Origin: Syncephalastrum monosporum B8922
Taxonomy: Eukaryota > Mucoromycota > Mucoromycetes > Mucorales > Syncephalastraceae
Direction: 5' to 3'
Length of the DNA: 64,000 nt
Assembly (NCBI GenBank): GCA_000697355.1
Contig: JNEN01001223.1
Location: forward strand, 1 to 64,000
Below, piece by piece: positions 32,269 through 42,585 of the stretch. Position numbers and translations under genes: made by a program. How positions within the stretch are numbered: the stretch's first letter is position 1; each line of letters begins with the position of its first letter. Below the pieces are notes generated by a model. It was not told the DNA's origin. It did no database searches and saw only the letters and a program-made list of their open reading frames with translations.

Positions 32269-33985
32269 TTATTGGCGCATGCCCTGAAGCGCGTTCAAGA
32301 GGGTGTTGTCCTTGTCATCCTAGGTAGAAAAAGAAACGTGTCAATCAAGAATGATGATGACCCCTGAAGATCATTTTTTTTCTGTTTCCTTTATGAAGGC
32401 TTACCATTTCGAGAGACCACATCATGACGCCACCGAGCTTGTTCTTCTTGGCGTACTGGACCTTGGCCTTGAGCGACTCGGCATCATCAAACGACAAAAA
32501 CTGAGAAGCATCCTTCTTGAAAGAGTACGGGGTCATGGTGCCCTGATCCCAGTAAGTTGTCCAGCCTGACGCGTTTTTGGGTATGCCCTCCTCGATAATA
32601 GAGCGCCACTCATACTGGCCAGAGTACGACGCCTTGGCATTCGGGCACGGGTCAGCCTCCTTGGAATCATACTGGTCACCCCGGATCTGGTCCGACGTAT
32701 CCATGGGGACGTACATGCCCGTTTGGGCCGTCACATCTTGCTTGGTCTTGGAAATGTGGCCGTAGAAAGGAACGCCGATAACCAGAAGCTCAGCTGGAAT
32801 GCCAGCCGCCACCCAAGCCTTGACAGCAGAATCGACCGTGGCCGTATCGACACCAGTCGCCTTGGCCTTGTCATAGTATAGGGGCGAGCTGGATCCGGTG
32901 TCCTTGTTCCAGATGCCGTTGATGTCGTACGCCTGATTTAATTTTGATGAAAGCGAGTGAGTCCATAGTTTCTTCATGGTTATTAGCAAGGGTCGTACCA
33001 TGATGTAGATACCGTCCGTGGCGGTGGCCCACTCGGGGTCCAACTTGGTGGAGGGCTGCTGGTTCTCATCGTTGAAGGGCGCGGTGCCGACAGCAGCGGT
33101 GATCAAAGTCTTCTTGGACTTCAAGGTCTGGCGGAGCGTCTTCAAGAACGAAAGGAAGTTCGCAGTATCGGCTTTGTCGCTTTGCAGAAAAGGGAAGAAT
33201 GAGACACACGCTTGCAGCTGGATGATGATGTACATACTTTTGGTTGCAAGCAACACCGTTAGGGCTGTTAGGATACTCCCAGTCAATGTTCAGACCGTCC
33301 AATTCATAGTCATCCACAGCTTGAGACAGGATCTTGGCGAAGCTCTGGCGCGAGTTGTCCGAAGCGACGAGAGAGCTGAAGTACAGCGAACCGGACCAAC
33401 TAAACGACAAGTTGCCAATGGAAGAGGAGATGAGGTTAGGGAGAGCTGAATAAGTTGTCAGGTGATATTGTTAGGACTTACCCGCCAATGGCCAAGCTAA
33501 TCGTCTTGCCATTAGAATGAGCCTCCTTGACAACTACTCGTAGTAGTAGTTGTAATAGTAATGGTAGTAGTGGTGGTAGCAGTAGGGTAAAGAATGTTAG
33601 TGAGTATGGTATTATCATCACAAACTTAATTTGCGAAATTTTCCGTGTATGGAAGGCCTTTTGTACCTGATTTCAGTTGACCCTCATCAAATTGGCCGAG
33701 CTTGCCACTCTTATCTGGGACACCGAACGAATAAATGACATGATCCAACTTGTTCCATGCGATGCTTTTAGGCAGATCCTAGGAGATGAGAGTATCAGCT
33801 CCGTTTGTGCTAGGTGGATGGGATGACAAAAACTTATTATTTACCCAATCGACAATGTAGGCAATAACACGGTTTTCTGAGGATGCAGAAGCGGACGCTC
33901 TGGCGGCATGACCTTCGCACGCGTACACAGCAATCAGCATAGTAATCATTGCCCAGAGGGCAGACAAACGACTGGAAAGGACCAT
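32269..33985 (-). CDS. Secreted GH18 chitinase
   Basis: Glycoside hydrolase family 18 endo- or exochitinase, 408 aa, secreted. Exons: 33985-33845, 33778-33667, 33533-33482, 33399-33238, 33179-32999, 32932-32405 and 32319-32269. A signal peptide lies at residues 1-27. The TIM barrel begins RVIAYIVDWDLPKSIAWNKL. The second strand is KTISLAIGGWSGSLYF, and the catalytic strand is LDGLNIDWEYP with Glu143 as the acid/base. The usual DxxDxDxE has Asn at the second Asp position (D136, N139, D141, E143). The barrel closes with GVMMWSLEMDDKDN. There is no chitin-binding domain and no GPI tail. It may act in wall remodelling or nutrition. A trinucleotide microsatellite sits in the intron after exon 2. 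Confidence 0.92.
33541..33588. repeat. TAG/TGG trinucleotide microsatellite in a chitinase intron
   Basis: Imperfect TAGTAG, TAATAG and TGGTGG triplets directly next to the intron acceptor of chitinase exon 3. This is simple-sequence DNA. Confidence 0.75.
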
Positions 33986-34100
33986 CGGAAAAGCGATGGG
34001 ATAATGAGGGATAGAGAAAGAAAATGAAGGAGAAGAAAGAAAGAAATAACGAAGGAGATTTTTAGTTTTTGGTAGAAAAAAAAAAAAAGAGTGCTACCGC

Positions 34101-34108
34101 TTTTTATA
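34101..34108 (-). promoter_or_regulatory. TATA box of the chitinase gene
   Basis: The minus strand reads TATAAAAA about 116 bp before the chitinase start at 33985. It lies in the 324-bp spacer between the chitinase start and the RRP36 stop. The rest of that spacer holds an A-run and CA-rich tracts, with no gene. Confidence 0.6.
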
Positions 34109-34309
34109 CACACAGCACATACGCACGTACAAATGTGGTTTAATGAGACAAATTTGTATACATAGACGTGCACACACACAGCATAGTAAGATGGATCCCC
34201 GCACGCGCGCACATCCAAGCGCGCGCACACACTCTTTTTCGAGCGTATTGGAAGCAATACAACATCATTAGTGCTAACCGCCCAATTATTACTTTGTGAC
34301 ACATCGCGT

Positions 34310-35629
34310 TCACTCCGATCGTCTTTTGAAGGGCAAGCGACGATGATCCTTGGCAGCGTTCTTTCTGCGGCGTTTCTCGAGTATCTTGTCCATGTTCTTC
34401 TCGCCGAGTTGCTTGTACTGATCCATAAGGAAGAGCTTTTTCTCCTCGGCTACATGATAAGAATACGAAAAAGGTTGCGATGTATGTCAGTGGAACAGAC
34501 GGGTTGGGGTGGGTATATTGAACTTACATTTCTTGAGGAAATAGGGCTTCTTGCCCTGTTCCACCAAGGCGGCTTCGGCCTTTTTACGCTCCCGTAACAG
34601 TTCCTTCTTTCGTCTAGCCTGCTTCTCGGCCTTCTCTCGTGAAATCTATCATGATTACGGTAATAACACCATGATTTGATATTTGGATGCATAAAACGAT
34701 GATGAGCAACCTTGCCTTCGACCTGTTACAGTCTCCCTCCGTCTTACCATCTTTGTCAGTAGAGCTTCAGCCTCAGCACGCTGCTCAGGATCCTTTTCTC
34801 GCTTAATCCGTTCTTGTAGCATGGCCTTTTCGGACTCTTTGTATTGGTCCAAAAATGCATAAGACTTCTGGAAGCCCTCCTCGTGGAAATCACCCGACAG
34901 CTTGTCGAAACGAGGATCGCGTCGTTTCTACGTTTCCCGGTGAGCAGATCCCCGCGACTAAAGAATTCCAGCGATTTTGCTTACCACAGCGGCGCGAGGG
35001 ACGACATCGCGCAAACGACTGACGGCGCGTTTAGAAGAGACTTCCATAGGCCTGATAAAGATGTTTATTAAATATAAGCTCGCCTCACACTTGCTATCGA
35101 AGAATCCACTTACTTGTGTCGATTATCACGCTTCATGTCTTCTTTGGTCCGCTTTGTTCGGTTTTGCTTTGGCAACTTTTTGATAGCACCTTGCAAATCG
35201 CGCAGGATTTGATCTTTGGATATACTTTTTTTCTTGGTACCCTTGTCTCCGTGCAGCTTGTCTTGCACTTGGGCCAACTGCTCGAACGAAACATGCGCAA
35301 GATCTATTTCGACCATGAGTGTCGTGATCTATACCAGACCAAGACAGCTTACTTCGTTTCATGGCGGCAATCTTGGCTTTCTGTGTGTCGTCGTCCGATT
35401 CTTGGTCTGATCCTTCCTCTGAGCCGGATTCATACTCTTCTTGTTGCTCGTCGTCCGAGCCACTCTAAGGGAGGGAAAGAATAGAGATTTTAAGGGTCTT
35501 GTCAAAGTTGCTAGACTTAGCAGACATTACCTCTTCCTCTCCTTCTGCAAGATCGTCATTGCTGTATTCTTCATAGTCATTTTCCAAGATCTCGTCCTCG
35601 TCGCTTTCTTCCACTCGTGCCCGCTTCAT
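34310..35629 (-). CDS. RRP36: rRNA biogenesis protein RRP36
   Basis: Nucleolar SSU-processome factor required for early pre-18S rRNA cleavage. Exons: 35629-35531, 35464-35353, 35303-35114, 35051-34985, 34927-34748, 34645-34528 and 34449-34310, giving 301 aa. The N-terminus is highly acidic (ESDEDEILENDYEEY) as in homologues. The family core follows: NLAHVSFEQLAQVQDKL, KPMEVSSKRAVSRLRDVVP, then KRRDPRFDKLSGDFHEEGF. The C-terminal half is a Lys/Glu/Arg coiled coil ending in basic residues. All six introns are GT-AG and frame-consistent. The gene is followed tail-to-head by TAF11 upstream, only 189 bp away, transcribed the same way. Confidence 0.93.
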
Positions 35630-35818
35630 GGTATATGTTATAAAGATATGAACAAAAAAATCGTTGCAGGAAAATGCAGGAAATTTGTTTCAAGCAGTCA
35701 CTCCGTCCCTTCTCCCCTTCTTCGACATGCCAAAATGGGCCCTTATTTTGACAGCATTGACATATATATTAGCGTAGCAGGCTGTCTGCCAACACAAGTG
35801 CGCGCTCTTTATTCTGAA

Positions 35819-36803
35819 CTAGGGCCCAATGGCGAGGCGTCTGCCAGCACGCGCCATCCCCGCCTTTTCCTTCTTATATCTGCGATCCGCTTCCCGGAGG
35901 TGCTCGGGGCGAATTGCGCCTGTGTGGCCCCATTCTTCCATTACCTCACGCGCTAGACAGAAGTGAGTGGCATGCATCGGCTTCGGTTGACTGCGATCTC
36001 TACCTTTCTCTATTATTTCACCGACATACACCTTTGTGAAACCGGCCACGACGATCGACATGGTCTGGGAGCACTGCTGATTCAATACGTGGCTCACTAG
36101 CTATTATATATTACGATGATGGGAGTTAGTACCCGAGGACATACGTCACACTCGCGTGGGATTGAATAGTCCACTAGAACTCTACTCACGCGTTTGACGT
36201 TGGTACGGTTCAGTGCCGATCGCCGGTAGGCTTCATATCTCTGTGACTGATCCTTTGAAAAGTTCTCCAGCAGGATTCTTATTTTCCTGCATATCAGCCA
36301 TACATTATCCTTGTGCAGCTTCCAACGTCAACGTACTTCATGTCTTCTTTCTGCTTTTCCATCTGTGCTTGCATGTAGGCGTCCATGTCGCCTATCAGAT
36401 CTTCCTTGTTTTCTTCCTCTTCTTCCGCCTCTGCATCCTGTTGCTGCTGTGATGACTGCTGTTGCTGCTGCTGCTGCTGCTGCTGGCTGTTCTGTTGGGA
36501 GTCGTCGTCTTGTTGGACAGTGACACTTCCTTCGCGCTCGGTCTCAACAGAGCCTTGACGCGAATGGGGAGGGGGTATCGGTGTTGCACTGCTCGAGGAC
36601 GACCCACTTTGTCGTCGTTGTTGCAGGTGTTGCTGCTGCTGTGAAGAGTTGGATCGTTTGAATGCATTGGCTGCTGCTGCTGCCGTGTTCAGAGGCCGAT
36701 GGGGGGGACTTGTGGCAGGTGAGAAGGATTGGTAAAGAGGAGATCGATGCGAAGGTGACGATGGTGAGGTCGCATTCGACGACTTCCGTTTGGTAGGGAT
36801 CAT
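35819..36803 (-). CDS. TAF11: TFIID subunit TAF11
   Basis: Histone-fold subunit of the general transcription factor TFIID that pairs with TAF13, nuclear. Exons 36803-36337, 36286-36190, 36100-36004 and 35952-35819 give 264 aa. The N-terminal about 150 residues are low-complexity, with Ser/Pro tracts, a ten-glutamine run (about 36461-36490) and an acidic stretch. The conserved TAFII28 histone fold occupies about residues 165-250 (QRYEAYRRSALNRTNVKR, MSIVVAGFTKVYVGEIIE, EEWGHTGAIRPEHLREA). A short basic tail ends AGRRLAIGP. The polyglutamine N-terminus is not part of the conserved domain and is probably variable among strains. Confidence 0.95.
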
Positions 36804-38521
36804 TTTGTGAAGAGGAAAAGGAGAGGGCTCAGATTGTTCCTTTGCGCAACCCGTCGCAGCATCAAATTTGGCCTGCGTATGGACAAGGTCTGGCGCCCGT
36901 CTGGTGTTTGACCGTCTAATGTAAAGCCTGCTAGATTACTTCATATTATTGCACCTTTTTTGACCTGTCCTTCAGAAGAGACCATGCAGTACCCTCAAAA
37001 GAGATACACTCTGCTCTTTGCTATGCCCAAAAAGAAAAAAACAGGAAAATGGAACGTTCCCATGAGCTGCTTCCTGTGGTCATGACACTTTTATGGATGA
37101 GAAAACCATTTATATAATGAAAGGAGATACAAGTTACGTGAGTTAAGGTAGTGATGTCTACTTAAGGCCTTCTCCTAGTTCTCAAGTCATAGCGACTTGA
37201 TTAACAGGACCAACCACGGGAAGGTGGAAGACCATCTGGTCCCAAAAAAAGGAAAAAGCTACTCTCATGTTATGACGAACATTCAGAGTAAGCAACGGCC
37301 GATCAGCCCAGACATAATCCGTAGCATACAGCCCAGAGTCACTATCCAGACCAGGTCCATAATAGTTACTCCTGTTCTACACGTCTCTTTAACCGTCAAG
37401 TTCAGCAACAAGCTGCCACCATGGTTGTGAGAGAAGGAAGAACAAAGAGAGCTTTATTGTCTTGGCTGACCTGACATTAAATATTTTCCTCCTCCGTCAT
37501 GCAGCAAAAAAATCGGTGTGAAGTCAAACGCGCTCAGCTTTCCCACAGACCCCTCGGACGATCAAATAAAGAGGCGTTGATTACAATGAAGAGAACCTCT
37601 TTATTTTACGTGTGTGCGCTACTAAGACAACCCACGTATTGCGTAGCATCAATAAGGGCAATGGGTTGAAAAATTATAGATAAACGCTAAATAATGGTGA
37701 TGAAGTTATGAGCCATCCACCATATTAATTACATTACCAAGCTACAGATCAATATTTGCTTTGGTAAATCAGCGTCTGGCAAGCAATTACTTCTTTGGTC
37801 ATTGCCGCCGGTAGGGGCTCTGGGAGCAGAGCACCGAGAGGAGTGTATATCAGGGTATTAGGAAAGACATGAATGTGATGACGGTCAAATTTGGCTTGCT
37901 GTCTATAGTACCTTCAGTGAAGGGACGAATCCAAACACTGTACCTAATGCGAGTAACTGATATTTATGTCGGAAGCAGCCCGGTTTTGGCTACTAACTCA
38001 GACGGAAACGGCTATATCACCTACAGCCTTCCTTATTCTTGTTCATGATGAGACCAAACATCGACAAGGTTTTATAATATATGTGACCACCATACTACAG
38101 ACGGTGCCACACGAAGAAGACATCCCAAAGCAGTGAATATATTTGTCGATGCTTTGTTGCGCTGGCACAAAAGCGACAGACACACGCACTTGAAACTAGA
38201 CTAAGTTGGTGCTGGGTGAATATGCTTGCAACATTACACTGGCGGAAATTTCATTTACCCTTTCTTCTCATAATGGCCCCACCTATCGGCAAGATAACAA
38301 GCATGCAAGGACACCCATTTGTGTTATTGCTCACAACGCACTCGCTAATGCTGCCCTTGACGAACACGCCATAGACCATACACTTCAATTTCGCGGGGTG
38401 AGGGCTCTGTTACCACGATTGAGCTGGTTTAGTAGTTACTTTATGACGGATAAGGGCATGACGCATAATTCTGAGTTTCGTCTTTACCTCTTTAGATATT
38501 TATCCTCCTTTTCACCCACTC
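36804..38521. other. Divergent intergenic region, no gene seen
   Basis: About 1.7 kb between TAF11 (minus) and the F-box/ankyrin gene (plus). AT-rich with short open frames only. A 7-bp inverted repeat (TCAAGTC and GACTTGA) sits near 37182-37200. No RNA gene or mobile element is recognised. Confidence 0.55.
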
Positions 38522-39682
38522 ATGCTACGCAAGAAAAGGATCCGACTGACGGATTTACCAGCCGAGCTCCTTGTCCGCATCTTTTGTCTCGCACAGAATC
38601 CACGATTACCAACGACATGCAAAATATTCTGGCAACTGGGCGAATCTCCGTGGGTGCGGGCGCATTACCTACTCGAACGGTTCGGCACCTGGGCCGCCCT
38701 CGGTGAGCGAGCCATGGCCAGCCCCATCGTCGCCCGATGCCCTGATCCGAAATCCATTATTGAGCAGCTCCTTGTTCTGGGCAGTCACCCGAGAGCAGAC
38801 GGGGATTATCTGCTCTGGAAAGCATGCTCGAGCCAGGACGTCTCGCTGTGCACGACCCTCATGGATGCCATCGGCCCTTCCGAAGCCACCGTCGCCCATT
38901 TCCTCAACGTCGCCGCGATGCAGGGTGCCACGCGCATCGTAGACTTACTGGTCGAGCGTTACGGTGCCAACGTCCATGAGGACCGGGTCTTGATGGTGGC
39001 CTGTTCTGAAAACCAGGTCAGCATGGTGCAGCATCTCATTGAAACCTACGGCTGCGACGTCCACGCCAACCGGGAGCGACACCTGCGCCGGGCCTGCCTT
39101 CATGGCCATTCGGAGCTTGTCAGTCTCTTGCTCTCTCAGAAAAACGTCGATATCCATGTCTACAATGATGCCGCCCTCCAAAATGCCGCTTACAAGGGCC
39201 ACACGGACGTCGTTGGCATGCTCCTCGACGCAGGCGCCGACGCTGCCACCAATCGTAATGCCCCACTCAAGTACGCGGTGGCGACAGGCAATATCGACGT
39301 GGCACAACGCCTTTTGGAAGCAGGTGCCGATGCCTGTTGCCGTGACAACTGGCCTATTCGACACGCTGCACGCCGGCGGTCGACGACTGACATGGTCGGC
39401 CTCCTTCTGCAACATGGGGCGGATCCGGACGCCATGCAAGGGATGCCGCTGCGCGAAGCACTACGCTGCTCTTGTGTGCCAAGCGTCGAGCTGCTGCTTA
39501 GGCATGGCGCAGACCCGGCCAGCGCGGGCGCCATCCGTGGTGTGTGCGAGGCGATGCTGGAACGTCGCCAGGAACTCGTTGGTATCATGGCTGCAGCGGG
39601 TACACCCCTCACGCACCCCTATATTGACCATCGACTTAAGGAAGCACGGAGGCGGCCGCCGCCTATCATCGTTGAGTGGTGA
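38522..39682 (+). CDS. F-box-like protein with ankyrin repeats
   Basis: Intronless 386-aa protein. Residues about 8-45 (LTDLPAELLVRIFCLAQNPR) resemble an F-box, suggesting recruitment to an SCF ubiquitin ligase through Skp1. From about residue 120 to 340 there are seven or more ankyrin-type repeats with recognisable cores (TRIVDLLVERYGANV, HSELVSLLLSQKNVD, HTDVVGMLLDAGADA, NIDVAQRLLEAGADA). The ankyrin array would bind the substrate. The C-terminus is Arg/Pro-rich. Codon use matches neighbours, so no sign of recent transfer. It is unusual in lacking introns among intron-rich neighbours, which suggests a retro-derived or lineage-expanded family member. Confidence 0.85.
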   Translation: MLRKKRIRLTDLPAELLVRIFCLAQNPRLPTTCKIFWQLGESPWVRAHYLLERFGTWAALGERAMASPIVARCPDPKSIIEQLLVLGSHPRADGDYLLWKACSSQDVSLCTTLMDAIGPSEATVAHFLNVAAMQGATRIVDLLVERYGANVHEDRVLMVACSENQVSMVQHLIETYGCDVHANRERHLRRACLHGHSELVSLLLSQKNVDIHVYNDAALQNAAYKGHTDVVGMLLDAGADAATNRNAPLKYAVATGNIDVAQRLLEAGADACCRDNWPIRHAARRRSTTDMVGLLLQHGADPDAMQGMPLREALRCSCVPSVELLLRHGADPASAGAIRGVCEAMLERRQELVGIMAAAGTPLTHPYIDHRLKEARRRPPPIIVEW

Positions 39683-39785
39683 TTCTATGATCACAAGTCA
39701 TGATATCAAACTGTACATATTTCCTTCTTTTACTGTTTAAAAGCTACATGGGTGCTTTTCTTTTTTTCTAGTATCATAATTTGCA

Positions 39786-42486
39786 TTAAAACTGTTCATT
39801 CTCTAACTGATTGTGAAGTCTATAATATGTGCCTCGACGAGCCATCAGCTCTTCATGCGTGCCTAAAAGAAAAGGGTTCGTGAGCACAACCTAGACACCA
39901 TTTGAAGTTTGACGCACCTTGTTCAAGTATATTCCCAGGGACGCGACCCATGACGACGATCGTGTCCGCCGATCGGATAGTCGAGAGGCGATGCGCAATC
40001 ACCATCACCGTGCGGCCTTCCATGGCCGTATCCAGTGCATCCTGCACAACTTTTTCCGAATGCGCTATACAAACAAACACTGAGATAAGGTTTCTACTTT
40101 TGACTTGTGGAACATACTGTCTAATGCGGACGTGGCTTCATCCAGAATCAGAATCTACACCAAAAGAAAAAAAAAAAGAGTTTAGTGTATGGAGCTCTCT
40201 CTCGCAAAGCATGTATAGATGGATCTGTACCTTGGGCTCTTTGAGAATCGCACGCGCAATGGCAATACGCTGCTTTTGACCACCCGAAAGCGACGCGCCG
40301 CGCTCGCCCACCAGGGTATCGTAGCCATCTGGGAAACTCTCAATGAAGCTTGCGGCGTTGGCCTGCTGCGCTGCATGCTTCACCTGCTCCAAGGTGGCGT
40401 CGGGCCGGCCATAACGGATATTCTCAAGGATCGTCGTGGCAAAGAGAACGGGCTCTGTAGAAAGGAATGGAAATATGTGAATGATTCAAGCTGCCATCCG
40501 TTTCTTTTTTTTTTATATTATACCTTGGTTGATGAAGCCTATCTGCTGGCGTAGCCAAGATGGATCCAGCGTGGCGAGATCGTGTCCGTCCAGGAAGATC
40601 GTACCATGCTCTGCTTCGTAGAACCTCTCCAGGAGACCCGCAATCGTGGATTTTCCGGATCCTAAGCCGTGTGAGTTTACCACTGCAGCAAATGTTGTGT
40701 GCGCCTATAGCTAGTCACCTGAAGGACCGCAAAGAGCCACAGTCGTGCCCTGGGGTACGTCCAAGCTGAAATCATGGAGCACCGTTTGCTCGGGTCGGGA
40801 TGGATAGAAAAAGCCAACATGTCTGAACTGGACATTGCCCAGCACTTTGTCCAGGATCAAACCGCCCTTAGGCGGCACGATAGGCTGCTGATGGATAAAT
40901 TCAAACACGCGCGTGGCAGATGCGGTCGCCTTGATGGTTTGCCCAAAGAGAACACCGAGAGAAACTGCAGGAGGTCGTAAGTGACTCCAGTCAGTTGATC
41001 TGCCTGTTTTTGTTACCTAGCGACTGCTGAGCCGTTTGGGTCGAGAGCATGTACCTATGCAAGCTCATTGAGCGAAATCGTTTTGCTTCTGCGCGTTATC
41101 ACGTACGACATGAGTTCGCCACTCGTCAGTTCTTCACGCATCACGAGAGTACCACCGAAATAGAGGACGGTCAAGACCATACAGCCAATCGAGACATTGG
41201 TCAGGCCTACGCAAAGTGTTAGACCCTATATATCTATGTCATGGTTCCTGGAGTGTGTATGAGCATGTATACCTTGGAACATGCCAATATGGAAGCCGAG
41301 ATCGCGATTGGAGGCCGAGAGACGATTGCAGGCCTCACCGTAATGGTCCATTTCTTTGTCTTCAGCCGCAAACGCACGTACCGTCCTCATGTTTGAGATG
41401 ACCTCGCCTGCGACACCGCTGGCCTGGCCATCGAGTTGCTTAGTGTACCGGCTGAGTTTGCGAAGATAAGCGCCGTAAATGTTCAGCAGGACGTAAAGGA
41501 TAGGCATGGTGCCCAACATAGTGAACGTGAGGGGCGCCGATAGTCGAAAGAGATGGATGGCGGATCCGATGGTTTGGGTGATAGATTTCAGACCTTGTGT
41601 CACGAGCTGCTTGAATGTATGCTATATCATAAACAGGGAATGGACATGAGAAGATGAGAGAGTTCCTTGAGTGTTCCTACTGCGTTCCGGAAAAAAAAAA
41701 AGAAAAAAAACAAAACAAAAATAAATACAGAAAAAGTACCTTGAAGTCAGCGACATCGGTCGTCAGGCGCCCGACAAGCTCGCCGCTGCGATGCGCATCA
41801 AAGAAAGCCATGTCCTGGCGCACAATCGCCGAAAACAACTGGGCGCGCAGCCGCTTGGCCACATTCTCACCAAAGATAGTGACCAGTGTGATGTGCACAA
41901 ATGTGAGGAAGCCTACGCGCATGAATACGCCATCGCACTACGCCCGTTCCTGTCTCTTACCTTGGGCAGCGAGCAAGGCAAAGAGCTTGATAGCAGGCCG
42001 GTTGAGTTGCGCAAGCGCAAAAGACGAGCGCAGACCCGACGAGATAACATTAATCAACTCGCCTGTCACTATAGGCGCTTGCAGGTGGAGAAACGCAGCG
42101 GCAATCGCAGTAACAATAATAGAACACATGAGTACGATATCCGGCTTAATCAAGGACCACATATCGCATAGAAACGACGGTTTGCGGCTCTGAGCCAGCA
42201 CAGGTCTGTCGCGAATGACAACCGGTGGCAGCGGTTTAACGGTATGGGATGCTTCACAATAGCATGTCTTGATCCAACGCGGACTGGCTGCACCGACGAT
42301 CAACAAGGCACTGACAGGAGGAGACGCAAAGACGGACACAGTGGCACGGCCAATGACACCCATGGGCGATGGACGCTTTATCGTGGGCTGGGTGCTCAGC
42401 CACCGGCACGACAACGTCCTTGCATGAGGTGCAGTGCCACGAAGAATGGGTCGTCCTAGGAGCCGGACGGTCGACAAACGAAGCAT
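39786..42486 (-). CDS. Mitochondrial ABC half-transporter, ABCB8-like
   Basis: Inner-membrane ABC exporter half-molecule that should homodimerise. Exons: 42486-41961, 41912-41740, 41621-41273, 41206-41107, 41054-41017, 40964-40719, 40661-40524, 40454-40231, 40154-40118, 40064-39918 and 39862-39786, giving 684 aa. The Arg/Leu/Ser-rich N-terminus ([17 protein letters not shown]) is a mitochondrial presequence. One six-helix membrane domain precedes the nucleotide-binding domain. Walker A GPSGSGKST (about residues 474-482) is split by an intron. The Q-loop [12 protein letters not shown], signature LSGGQKQR, Walker [13 protein letters not shown] and H-loop AHRLST are all intact. The NBD resembles human ABCB8 more than ABCB10. 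Substrate is unknown. Its small penultimate exons (37 and 38 nt) are frame-supported. Confidence 0.92.
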
Positions 42487-42585
42487 ACGGAAACCCTAGG
42501 GCTCGGGCCCCCCTCATTTAATTCCAGGGAAGGGCATAAATTTACATAAATTAGGTGCTAATATTCAGAACACCCAGTAGTATTT

